Origin: Symbiodinium natans | Taxonomy: Eukaryota > Sar > Dinophyceae > Suessiales > Symbiodiniaceae | Direction: 5' to 3' | Length of the DNA: 64,000 nucleotides | NCBI GenBank assembly: GCA_905221605.1 | Contig: CAJNDS010002734.1 | Span: 626,279 to 690,278 of the forward strand | Shown: piece after piece, positions 30,560-39,378 of the stretch | Layout of the letters: the number at the start of each line of letters is the position of its first letter | Numbering within the stretch: the stretch's first letter is position 1 | Translations under genes and position numbers: made by a program | Notes under the pieces: model-generated | Database searches by the model: none | What the model was told of the DNA's origin: nothing | What the model saw: only the letters and a program-made list of their open reading frames with translations

Positions 30560-31782
30560 ATGACGTCCGCGCTCAAGAGTGAAGCCGCCTTTAAGGAGCG
30601 AGCAAATGAGTGTGGCTTGTCCACCGATCAGATTAAGAGCCTGACTGACAGGGGCATGTCCAGCCTCTCAGCGGTCGCATACAGCCTCGGAACCCCAGGT
30701 GAGACAGTGGGAGAAGACCAGCTCCGGAGGCTCCTAGATCCTGACTCTCCTGATGCAGTCACCGTTGGAGGCCTTGCCAGTATCCGCCAACTTGTTTTTG
30801 AGTCTCAGACAATGGTTATCCAGAATCTCAAGCTGTCTCTTGAAACTCCTGACTCGGGGCGTCATGTGGAGCTTGTGGCCTCAGAGCGCACCGCCCGGAT
30901 CCGCTCCCAGGCCACCCGACTTCGGGGCATGAATCTGAGTGGACAACTTGAGTGCAGTTTTTGCAGCTACGATTATGTTGCGCAGGTTTTGGAGAAAGAT
31001 CATATCATGTACCTTGAGCCGGCTCGCTTCACCACCAGACAGTCCGAAGTGTTGAAAGACCGCCCCACTGGGCGCGAGTTGGTGTTGGATGAGGGGAGTC
31101 GGATTGGTGTGCGTGACAAGACACTCAAGGATCGCTGTCTTTTAACCACAGAGTTGGATTTGGCTCGTGCTCTTAGTCGTCGTGCATTGGCGTGTGACTT
31201 GATGCAGCTGTGTACTTTCGACTGCATGGAACGGTGGCACACTTTCCTGTTGGACCGTATGAAGGAGCCTCCCCCGCCAGGCTTCCGACCAATATCGATG
31301 GAACAAGTGCTCCGGTGTGACCGTGCGGGTTTCCTGCGGCTTGCCCAACTCCTTCCGAGTGTCAAGGTGAAAGCTGACGGCAGTTATCCAATGGACGCTG
31401 CTTTGGACACCCTCCGGGGCGACCCTACTGTGATGTTCAACCTGTTGCCCTTGCAAGGATCCTCCCCGCTCAAAGCCCATGCGGATTCGTCGGAGATACC
31501 ACAGCCTGCCAAAGTCAAACCTGGCCCCCTAATAAACCGGACCCTAAGAAGCGTAAACATGAAGGTGCAACCACGGGCGCTACCATGCCTCCCGACCTTG
31601 CTGCCATGGTTGGTCTCCGTGCCCAAACCTCGTCCGGTGCCAAGTTCTGCTGGAACTTTAATTCCAAGGCCAAGGGCTGCAAGTTTGCTAAAGCAGGCGG
31701 AAAGTGTAAGCGTGGCCTACACCTTTGCATGCGTTGCGAGCAACCCCACGCTGTGCATGCGTGCCGTCAGGGAGGCGCCTGA
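30560..31782 (+). CDS. YR element gag-like protein with Cys/His zinc motif (two frames)
   Basis: ATG at 30560 opens a helical protein (MTSALKSEAAFKERANECGL) with no enzymatic motif, typical of gag. Coding quality in this frame ends near 31525. From 31528 the minus-one frame continues sensibly with PDPKKRKHEG and then FCWNFNSKAKGCKFAK, GGKCKRGLHLC and CEQPHAVHAC, a CCCH-like zinc segment as in nucleic-acid-binding gag tails. The change of frame coincides with CCCCC at 31525-31529, so it is a minus-one ribosomal shift, a one-base sequence error or a mutation. The minus-one frame ends at TGA 31780-31782. Confidence 0.75.
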
Positions 31783-33654
31783 CGGTCAACAGGCTCCACT
31801 TCAGGGGACCTGCCTTCACATCCGGCGAAGTCCTCTCGCTGTGGTGAGGCGGCCTTTGACGTGGGGCCAGTCACCGGGGTGTCTCCAGCCGATTTGACCG
31901 ATGCTACTCGTTTAAACGATGCGTGCACTGCTGACGCGTTCGCACACGACCTGTTGTGCGCCACAGTTGAGCCGTCCCCAGCCAGCATTCTCGCCCTGTT
32001 TGATTTGCTTCCGCATGAGCACCCACCGAGAGCTTCTCCTGATGGCTCAGGCAGTTCCTTCTCATGTGGCTGTTATGGCCAAGGCGGGCTTGCGGGGCTG
32101 CGCAAATCCTGCATGTCTTTTCCATCCACTTGCCTCGCCCTTAATAGGTACGTGGCCAGTTTGGATCCCGCATTTGAGTACTCTACAATCAGCATTTTCG
32201 ATCGTGTCCAGACTGCTTTGCACCGTGATGCCCGTAATGGCTCCGTTTGTAATCTTGTGAGTGCCCTGAGCTCCTTCCGCGGGGGCGAAATTTGGGTACA
32301 GGATGATGATGGCCCGATCCCGTTTTCCCTTAATGGCGAAATGTTGCGAGGGTCTTTGCTTGACTTGCAACAGGGCCCCGTTCATTTTGAGGCCCGTGAC
32401 CGATACCATTGCACCATGCCCTTTTCGGGTCGCCGCGTTGTGCTGATTGCATTTTGTGCAGAGTCCCTTCACTGCCTTTCGGTTCAGGATAGGGATAGGG
32501 CTGTTCGGTTGGGTTTTCCTTTGCCATCAACGGCCCTTTCCGCTACTTGTTCCCCCCCTATCGTACCACGCAGCCCGCCTGACCTTTCAGCGTACCTTCA
32601 AAAGTGTCGTGCCCGCATTCAGGGTCGTCCCCTGTCGCAGCTCACCTTCGTGGAAGTCTTTGCAGGCACTGCCGGCCTCTGCGCCGCAGTCCGTAGAGCA
32701 GGCATAGGTTTTGCGATAGGGGTTGATCATAAGGTTCTGAAGGGTTGCATGTGCAAGATTGCCGTCCTTGACCTGACTACCCAAGGGTCCCGGGATGTTC
32801 TGTTTGACCTTCTCCAGCAGCCCACCACCGTGGCTTGTCACCTTGGCCCTCCCTGCGGCACATCTTCCAGAGCCAGGGCCTTTGGCTCCTACGATGGGGG
32901 TCCCCGTCCCCTCAGGAGCACTGCCTGTCCCGACGGAATCGCGGGCCTGCAGGGCCTAGACCTCCTGCGGGTCCAACAGGCAAACATCCTCTACGACCTC
33001 ACCTCCATGGTGCTTCAATATGGCGTTGCGCATGGCCTACTTGTTTCAGTTGAGAATCCGCACCGCAGCCACTTTTGGGCTAGCAGCCCCATGGTGCGGG
33101 CTTCTGCCTGCCGCCACTTTAGCACTTCTTTCCACGCCTGCATGTTCGGCAGTGGACGCCGCAAGCGCACTCGCCTAGATCTTCAAGTGCCCTGCTCAAA
33201 TGACCATGCCCACTTGCCTTGGACTAAGGATGCGTCAGGCTACTCTACCCGGCTGGAGGCAGCTTACCCTAAACCCTTGTGTGATGCAATGGCCCAGGCG
33301 TTTGCCCTGCAGCTACTCGACCTAGGCGCCGTGGGCGTGCCCGTTGAATTGTCCCAAGCCGCGATACCCCAAGCGCGCGCAGCTGCTATTTCAGTTGGCA
33401 GTCAGCCCAGGGCCAAGAAGGTCCCGCCGCTTGTTGCCGAACACAAGACTGTGATCATCCTTCGAGGCCCGCTGCCCGCGCTTCCTTCTGCCGCCTCCAA
33501 GAAAATTGAACTTCCCTTTGCGATTCCTCGGCACGTCCACTGCCAGCCGACTGTCTCGAGCATCCCAGCGGGATCCAAAATCCTGCGTGTCACTCCTGTT
33601 TCGGGGGGTTTGCCCAGTGACACCCGGTTTGAAATGGCGGTTGGAATCCCATGA
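31783..33654 (+). CDS. YR element cytosine-methyltransferase-like protein
   Basis: Same frame as the zinc segment, separated only by TGA (31780-31782); no ATG occurs until about 32110, although protein-like sequence starts at once, so expression by readthrough is likely. Motif I is FVEVFAGTAGLCAAVRRAG (about 32647), then an acidic GVDH; motif IV is HLGPPCGTSSRAR, with Cys in the place of the catalytic Cys of C5-cytosine methyltransferases; then SVENPHRSHFW, with ENP where C5 enzymes have ENV. Methyltransferase domains are known passengers of DIRS-type elements, and cytosine methyltransferases have been reported in dinoflagellate retrotransposons (from memory). Activity is unproven. Ends TGA at 33652-33654. 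Confidence 0.75.
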   Translation, partial: RSTGSTSGDLPSHPAKSSRCGEAAFDVGPVTGVSPADLTDATRLNDACTADAFAHDLLCATVEPSPASILALFDLLPHEHPPRASPDGSGSSFSCGCYGQGGLAGLRKSCMSFPSTCLALNRYVASLDPAFEYSTISIFDRVQTALHRDARNGSVCNLVSALSSFRGGEIWVQDDDGPIPFSLNGEMLRGSLLDLQQGPVHFEARDRYHCTMPFSGRRVVLIAFCAESLHCLSVQDRDRAVRLGFPLPSTALSATCSPPIVPRSPPDLSAYLQKCRARIQGRPLSQLTFVEVFAGTAGLCAAVRRAGIGFAIGVDHKVLKGCMCKIAVLDLTTQGSRDVLFDLLQQPTTVACHLGPPCGTSSRARAFGSYDGGPRPLRSTACPDGIAGLQGLDLLRVQQANILYDLTSMVLQYGVAHGLLVSVENPHRSHFWASSPMVRASACRHFSTSFHACMFGSGRRKRTRLDLQVPCSNDHAHLPWTKDASGYSTRLEAAYPKPLCDAMAQAFALQLLDLGAVGVPVELSQAAIPQARAAAISVGSQPRAKKVPPLVAEHKTVIILRGPLPALPSAASKKIELPFAIPRHVHCQPTVSSIPAGSKILRVTPVSGGLPSDTRFEMAVGIP

Positions 33655-35607
33655 GAACCTCATGAGTTCGTTGCACAAGCCTCCCAGATACAGCACCCCA
33701 GGTCTGCCACTGCGAAACTCCCAAAGGTCCTCATGGACGCCATCAACAAGGCTACGGATATGAGCCTCGCGGACTTGGGGAAAGAAAGGACGGCAGCCAT
33801 GAGGAAGTGGACCTTGAGGGCCCAGGAGATACGAAAGAGCCCGGACCCACAGTACTTGCCCTCGGGCAAGCGCAAAAAGATACTTGAGGACAAGTCCCTC
33901 CAACTCCTGCATGAAATGATCAAGGAGGCGGAGTACCCTGACGACTGGCTCCCCTTCCACAGAAGGGATGGATTTAATCTCCTAGGTCCCATTCCCCCTT
34001 CGGGTTGCTTCCCTAAGAAACCCATGGTCGCCACGCTCGCGCCCCATGAAGTTCTAGAGAACTCTGCTGAGACCAGGCGGGCCATTGTGCATGCGGCCAG
34101 TTCTTCCAGAGATGTGGAAATGGACAGAGAGCTGATGCGCATCACCAACGAGGAGCTGGAAAAGGGGTGGTTGGAAGGTCCCTTCCCCATTTCCGAAATT
34201 TCAGCAGGAGCAACCTTGACCCGTAGGTTTGGTGTACGTCAGTTCTCCACTAGTACCGAGCAGGGGAGGGTCAGCAAAACTCGGCCCATCGACGACTTCA
34301 CGGAAAGTCTTGTCAACCTCACAAACTCCTGTGATGAAACCATAGCCCCTCACGGGATCGACTTCGTCCTCGCCGCCCTCTCGCATCGTTTTCGGCGATG
34401 CAAGGAGGCAAAGAGAAAGGTAGAGTTGCTCCTGCGCACAATTGATTTGAGGAAAGCTTACAAACAGCTTCCTTTGAGCGATAGTGCTGCCGGCACCACC
34501 TTTATCTGCATTCGCCACCCCGATAGCGGGAAGGTTCTTGCTTACAGAGTCCTTGTCCTCCCGTTTGGGGCTCGCAGTGCGGTTCAGTCCTTCTACCGGA
34601 GCTCGCACTGTTTGTGGTATTTAGGATGCTGTTTGTTCAGCCTGCACTGGTCGCTCTTCTTCGACGATTACATCCTGGGGTGCTCAAAGGAGGAAGAACG
34701 CTTGGTTGACTTAACCCAGTCCGCTTTCTTCACTCTTACTGGATGGGCGGTATCACACGAAAAGGACAAGGGCTTCAGCACGTTGGCCAAGGCTTTAGGA
34801 GTTGAGATCTCCTTGTGTGATCTCGCGCTTGGCGTGGTCCATGTGTGTAACACCCAGGGTCGTAAGGATGAAGTTAAGGACCAGATAGATACCATCATCA
34901 GGCAAAAGGGTGCTCGTGGAAGCACTCTGGCGTCATTGCGGGGCCGACTTCTTTTTGCGGAGAGCCAAGTCTTCGGCAGGAGGGCAGCTCAAGAGATGAA
35001 GGTTCTGGGAGGGTTTTGTGACGTAGGGGGTTGGGTCAAGATGAATGACCGCTTGGAAACTGCGCTCTCTTTCTTGCGTGATAAGATCATCTCGGGCCCG
35101 CCTCGTAGCCTCAGCCTGAGGTCCAAACCTCTTTTCCACATCTATTCAGATGCATGCCGCGAACCGGAATACGGAGGAGTGGGAGGGATGCTCTTCCACC
35201 CTGGCGGTCATGTTGTTTCCTGGTTCGGGGCTAAGCTTGGATACGATGAGTTTTCCCATCTTGCCGCTGGAGAAATCCGAGAGACGTTGATCTATGAACT
35301 TGAGTTGGCAGCTTGCGTCTTATCACTCCAAAAGCTGTTGCCGAAAGGCATGCCTTGTGAAGTGATTTGCTTCTTAGACAACGATGCTGCACTTTCGGGG
35401 CTGATTTCGGGAAAGGCAGGCTCGGTTGGTGTTCGGCCTTTTCTGAGGTCGCTTTCGGCTCTGGAGTCATCCGTTGACATCACGCTTTGGTTTGAAAGAG
35501 TGGCCAGCCACTCCAATCCTGCAGACGCTCCTTCAAGAGGAGATTTCACACACCTTCCGAGCGACAGAAGAATCTCTTTCGAGCCGAGCTGGTTGCGGGC
35601 CAGCTAG
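33655..35607 (+). CDS. YR element reverse transcriptase and RNase H
   Basis: First ATG is 33733 but the frame is open from 33655, directly after the methyltransferase TGA and in the same frame. RT motifs: VSKTRPIDDFTES, RTIDLRKAYKQLPL (motif A Asp), LPFGARSAVQSFYR (motif B) and FFDDYILG (motif C, FFDDY in place of YxDD). RNase H follows with HIYSDACREP (Asp), YELELAACVLSL (Glu), CFLDNDAALSGL (Asp) and ASHSNPADAPSRGD near the end. All catalytic carboxylates seem present, so the protein looks functional. Stop TAG at 35605-35607, 11 bp before B1. Confidence 0.93.
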   Translation, partial: EPHEFVAQASQIQHPRSATAKLPKVLMDAINKATDMSLADLGKERTAAMRKWTLRAQEIRKSPDPQYLPSGKRKKILEDKSLQLLHEMIKEAEYPDDWLPFHRRDGFNLLGPIPPSGCFPKKPMVATLAPHEVLENSAETRRAIVHAASSSRDVEMDRELMRITNEELEKGWLEGPFPISEISAGATLTRRFGVRQFSTSTEQGRVSKTRPIDDFTESLVNLTNSCDETIAPHGIDFVLAALSHRFRRCKEAKRKVELLLRTIDLRKAYKQLPLSDSAAGTTFICIRHPDSGKVLAYRVLVLPFGARSAVQSFYRSSHCLWYLGCCLFSLHWSLFFDDYILGCSKEEERLVDLTQSAFFTLTGWAVSHEKDKGFSTLAKALGVEISLCDLALGVVHVCNTQGRKDEVKDQIDTIIRQKGARGSTLASLRGRLLFAESQVFGRRAAQEMKVLGGFCDVGGWVKMNDRLETALSFLRDKIISGPPRSLSLRSKPLFHIYSDACREPEYGGVGGMLFHPGGHVVSWFGAKLGYDEFSHLAAGEIRETLIYELELAACVLSLQKLLPKGMPCEVICFLDNDAALSGLISGKAGSVGVRPFLRSLSALESSVDITLWFERVASHSNPADAPSRGDFTHLPSDRRISFEPSWLRAS

Positions 35608-35618
35608 CATGTTGGCAT

Positions 35619-35859
35619 GGGGGTTGTCATGCGCTGGACCCTTTATGGGCTACCCGATGCGCTGGCAGTATCATTCTCTCAAGAGATCAATGGATGCCCC
35701 ATGTTCCGCATGGCGAAAAAAGGAAGTGTGTACAACTTCGTCTGCATTATTCTGAGAATATATGTACAAGTTTTAACTCATATTCTCAGGATTCGATTTA
35801 ATTGAGATTGACACTTGCGTTTGGGATATAAGCTCTTGCTTGTTTTCTTCGTGAAATAA
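35619..35859 (+). repeat. Split direct repeat B1
   Basis: 241 bp, identical to B2 by eye. Contains a hairpin: CTGAGAATAT at 35752-35761 and ATATTCTCAG at 35780-35789. Ends GTGAAATAA, sharing TAA with A2. Confidence 0.95.
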
Positions 35860-36072
35860 GAGCAACTTCCACCAGAGGTGGACAGTTCCTTATTTCGGGA
35901 AGCAAAACAAATTTTGGTTTTCGTTGACCAATTTCTCAGAGCTTTCTTTTTCCCAAACGTGATGCGTTTCCTCCCCCCCAAGTTTTCATGTGGGCTTTCA
36001 TCACTCTTGTGCACCGAGTATATGCTCGTTCGGTACTCTGTTGCTCAAGAAAGAGTTGAACAAATTTTTGTG
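35857..36072 (+). repeat. Split direct repeat A2
   Basis: 216 bp copy of A1, with the palindrome TCCACCAGAGGTGGA at 35868-35882. A 56-bp spacer rich in CCCACC separates it from B2. Confidence 0.95.
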
Positions 36073-36128
36073 CCCACCCACCCACCCGGGGTATGTGTGC
36101 GCAGGGCCCTGTGGGCTACCTTGCGCGG

Positions 36129-36369
36129 GGGGGTTGTCATGCGCTGGACCCTTTATGGGCTACCCGATGCGCTGGCAGTATCATTCTCTCAAGAGATCAA
36201 TGGATGCCCCATGTTCCGCATGGCGAAAAAAGGAAGTGTGTACAACTTCGTCTGCATTATTCTGAGAATATATGTACAAGTTTTAACTCATATTCTCAGG
36301 ATTCGATTTAATTGAGATTGACACTTGCGTTTGGGATATAAGCTCTTGCTTGTTTTCTTCGTGAAATAA
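36129..36369 (+). repeat. Split direct repeat B2 (right end of element)
   Basis: Second copy of B1 with the same hairpin (36262-36271 and 36290-36299). The element end plus flank reads GTGAAATAATTTCAC, an inverted repeat around one central base. Confidence 0.95.
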
Positions 36370-36391
36370 TTTCACAGAATCTTTTTATTTA

Positions 36392-36550
36392 AGCAGAGCA
36401 ATGTTTAATTAAGCAGAAACATTGTTTAATTTAAGCGAGGATTGTTTAATTAAGCACGAATAATGTCTAATTAAGCAGACATTGCTTTACTAAGCGATGT
36501 TTTTAAGCGCGGTTTGCTTAAACAAGCAATGTTTTGCTAATTAAGCGGTT
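36392..36550 (+). repeat. Degenerate AAGC-TTTAATT tandem repeat
   Basis: About seven imperfect units of around 20 bp (AAGCAGAGCAATGTTTAATT and relatives) directly beside the right end of the YR element. Probably part of the insertion locus rather than of the element. Confidence 0.75.
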
Positions 36551-37540
36551 TTGGAAGCTCTGGGTCTCACTCTCATCACACTCCTCACACACTCACAGAC
36601 ACTCTGTCTCTCTCTCTCTCTCTCTCTCACACGCAAGTACTTGCTGCTCCAAAACATACATCTGTTTGGCTTTGGCAAAAACCAGGTCGATGGCGCTAAA
36701 TTCAACATGCTGTGAATGACAGGTATGACCCACCAACGGTCCGTTAACTGCAAAAACTGAGATTGGAAGAAATGCGCCTGTGTGTACCAAGCATGCGCAT
36801 GCACTTGTGGCATCACAACTTGACCATTGTTAGAACCCCAATCAGGGTGCTCGACAGCTGATGCGCTCTGTTTTTTAAGCGGACGCCCCTTTACCACATC
36901 AGCAGCACAGTGGGTCGGTCTATTGCGACAAGGTGAGACAGCTACACAAGCAAACCCGTGCAGGACAGTTGTAGAGACCCCTGACCTTCACACTTGCCAC
37001 TCGGTTAGTTGCAGACCGTCCAAGCAAATGCCCCAGATTTTTTAGCAGCAAAAGGAATCTCGAGCCTGCATGGGCCCTCGGGACCTGGGAGCACCAGGAA
37101 GAGAAGCCGCGAACCTGAAGCCTATACAGGAGAAATCGCAAACCTAATGCCTATTGGCTCTTAGGACCTGGGAGCAGCACTCTTGTTTTTCTTATTTTAA
37201 TTGCTTGAAATCAGACAAAAAACGAGAATGAGAGTAGTGAACCAGTCAATTCCACCTCCCTCGTTTCTTGTTTTTGTTTCTTGCCTTTATGGTTCTTGTA
37301 ATTCGAAAAAGTAGAGAAGTTAAGAGAGAGGAGAGAACTCGAACTAGAATCTGAGGCGGGGGGGGGGGGATTGGGGGGGGGGCGCAGCTCCCCCCTATTG
37401 AGCATGCTTTGAACTTCAAAGTTGGTGTGGTGTGGATGTACATAGTTTGAACTGCGAACGTTGTCCGTTCGTTTTCGATGCTTGACTGTCCCGAAGAACC
37501 TTAGCTTGCCTGGAAGCACGCAGAGAGTATTTCAAGCCAT
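36551..37540. other. No supportable gene; (CT)n at 36604-36629
   Basis: A short CT/CA repeat, a G-run at 37358-37382 and mixed sequence with no recognised domain on either strand. Confidence 0.5.
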
Positions 37541-37549
37541 GCATGTTCT

Positions 37550-38075
37550 GTGGCTCAAGTGTGGAGCCTGGTTCAAGAAGCCTCAGCTCAAGACTCAAGG
37601 CTCCGAGCTTCTGAAGCACGTCTTTCGTTGGTGAGAACAGCTGGAGGGCCACTTCAAGAGGTGCCCATGGTGGAGGATGAACAGCTGGATGCCGACCTGA
37701 CCCCAGAGCTCGATGCTCAATCGGCATCTTCTCAGGGTGCCGCAACAAGGAAGGCCCCGACAGCTGCTCGCCAGCACAGCCGTGGACCGGCAAAAAGACG
37801 GGTCGCCATCTCGAAGGACTCACGAGTGTTTTGCGCCATCGAGCCAGAAAAGAAGGCGTCTACGTGCGGGAGGACGTTACGCGGCCCTGCGTGAGGTGTT
37901 GGCAACAAGACGGCTCAGAGAACTTCGGGCAAGGACAGAGGAGGTTCTCACATTCATACATGACTCCGACAAGCAAAGATTCGAGCACGTCAACGAGGAT
38001 GGAGTTGACTACACCCGGGCGACACAAGGCCACTCCATACCATTACAAGATGACCTGGGACATGTCTCTATCTGA
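37550..38075 (+). pseudogene. Tpt1/KptA tRNA 2'-phosphotransferase fragment, frameshifted
   Basis: Tpt1/KptA removes the splice-junction 2'-phosphate from tRNA using NAD. Three frames together give the family order: RRVAISK in one frame, SVLRHRARKEGVYVRED in the next (the LRH motif), then YAALREVLATRRLRE, DSDKQRFEH and TRATQGHSIP in the third (KQRFE and QGHS are signature motifs). Each switch is explained by one missing G, at about 37823 and about 37873. The C-terminal half of the enzyme is absent: the frame stops at 38073-38075 and a TAC repeat follows. Either a pseudogene or an exon with sequence errors. Confidence 0.7.
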
Positions 38076-38090
38076 CAAGCGCAGCCGCTT

Positions 38091-38139
<49 letters not shown>

Positions 38140-38153
38140 CACTACCACTACCA

Positions 38154-38198
<45 letters not shown>

Positions 38199-38199
38199 T

Positions 38200-38292
<93 letters not shown>

Positions 38293-38371
38293 GACAACAA
38301 CAACAACTACTACTACCACTACAACTACTACTATTACTATTATTATTACTCTTACTAGTCTTACTACAACA

Positions 38372-38405
<34 letters not shown>

Positions 38406-38414
38406 CTACTACTC

Positions 38415-38488
<74 letters not shown>
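38091..38488 (+). repeat. (TAC)n trinucleotide repeat
   Basis: Nearly 400 bp of TAC units with TAT, CAC and ACA variants and a short interruption at about 38349-38368. Frames across it (poly-Tyr, poly-Ser, poly-Val) are artefacts. Confidence 0.97.
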
Positions 38489-38693
38489 GTTCAATCGGCC
38501 TGGACGAGCTTGGCTCGGGGAAGTTTACCGTACGATTTCTAAACATTTTCGATTCGAACACATTTTCAACCCGGCCTGGACAACCCTGGCTCGGATGAAC
38601 CGATTTGGACTCTAGTGTTGTTAACCTGTGCAGCATCAATCTTGTCCGCCCAATCCATCATGGCTTGCATACTTTCACATGCCTTAAGCGATC

Positions 38694-39154
38694 TTAGACC
38701 TTAGCTTTGGAGAACTCATTCACGTAGGCGCCGTGGGTGATCTTGCCGCGCCCTACCCGGTGGTATGCTGTGCTGCAAGCTGCCATCCGGAGCGTGTCTT
38801 CGGTGGGATTGTTCTTTTCCTCTCCAGGTCGATGATGATACCGCCGTCTGGCCTTGCGCGTTTGTGAGAATCGCGTGATGTCATCGACGACGTCGAGGGT
38901 ACGGGGGGAGTGTCCAGGTTGGAGTTTCGCAGATGTAGGCGTTCGCATTTTTGGGGCGGACCGGGGCTTGCTGGATCGTAGGTGATGATCTTGTACTTCA
39001 CGTGTCGGGGCCCCCGAGTCAACGTGCGAACCCGAAACACTGGTCGGGCTGGAGTGCCTTGTTGCTTACTACAGCTGGCTCCACTTGCTGTTCGGGGACG
39101 GAGGTGGTGGTCCGGTTCAGCCTGTTTTCCTGTCGATGGTGAAGCTGTGTTCAA
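38694..39154 (-). other. Open minus-strand frames, unrecognised
   Basis: Two overlapping minus frames are protein-like: TLRMAACSTAYHRVGRGKIT near 38720-38790 and a Pro/Arg-rich stretch above. They could be exons or retroelement debris; no family or splice joint could be fixed. Confidence 0.25.
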
Positions 39155-39163
39155 GGGTATGGG

Positions 39164-39258
39164 TTGGGATGCTCCCCCTTAAACCAACAGTCCTTAACGG
39201 GGGTATAATAGGGGGTACTATATTTATTCAGGACTGTTAGTACACGGGAACATCCCCA
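39164..39258. mobile_element. Short terminal-inverted-repeat element (MITE-like), copy 2
   Basis: Starts TTGGGATGCTCCCCCTT and ends CGGGAACATCCCCA, with inner ACAGTCCT / AGGACTGT arms, matching copy 1 at 12-122 but about 16 bp shorter. It is flanked by a perfect 8-bp target duplication, GGTATGGG at 39156-39163 and 39259-39266, so it inserted fairly recently. Confidence 0.85.
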
Positions 39259-39378
39259 GGTATGGGCTATGACCAAGCTGCAATGGCTGTGTACCTGTTG
39301 AGTCCTCAGGATGTTGCTGCGGCCATTGCGAAAGCTATGTCGCGGGCAAAGGTTGCTAGAAGGACCTAGTTAGTGAAG

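Larger units (their letters stand above)
27549..36369 (+). mobile_element. Tyrosine-recombinase retrotransposon with split direct repeats
   Basis: An 8.8-kb element of the DIRS/Ngaro/PAT/VIPER superclass, which copies through RNA and inserts as a circle using a tyrosine recombinase. Termini are split direct repeats: A1 27549-27764, B1 35619-35859, A2 35857-36072, B2 36129-36369. A1/A2 differ at two of 216 positions and B1/B2 are identical over 241 bp by eye, so insertion is recent. B1 joins A2 through TAA, exactly the junction made when the outer ends (TAA at 27549 and TAA at 36367) circularise. Genes in order: coiled-coil ORF, recombinase, gag/zinc ORF, methyltransferase-like, RT/RNase H. 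The recombinase before gag resembles VIPER more than DIRS; the methyltransferase before RT is unlike the usual DIRS order. Confidence 0.92.

Noticed and set aside
31861-33654. Methyltransferase ORF starting at 31861
   Set aside because: The codon there is GTG inside a longer open frame that begins right after the TGA at 31780-31782, so it is not a credible start.
38009-38494. Poly-Ser, poly-Tyr and poly-Val frames
   Set aside because: Translation of the TAC microsatellite.
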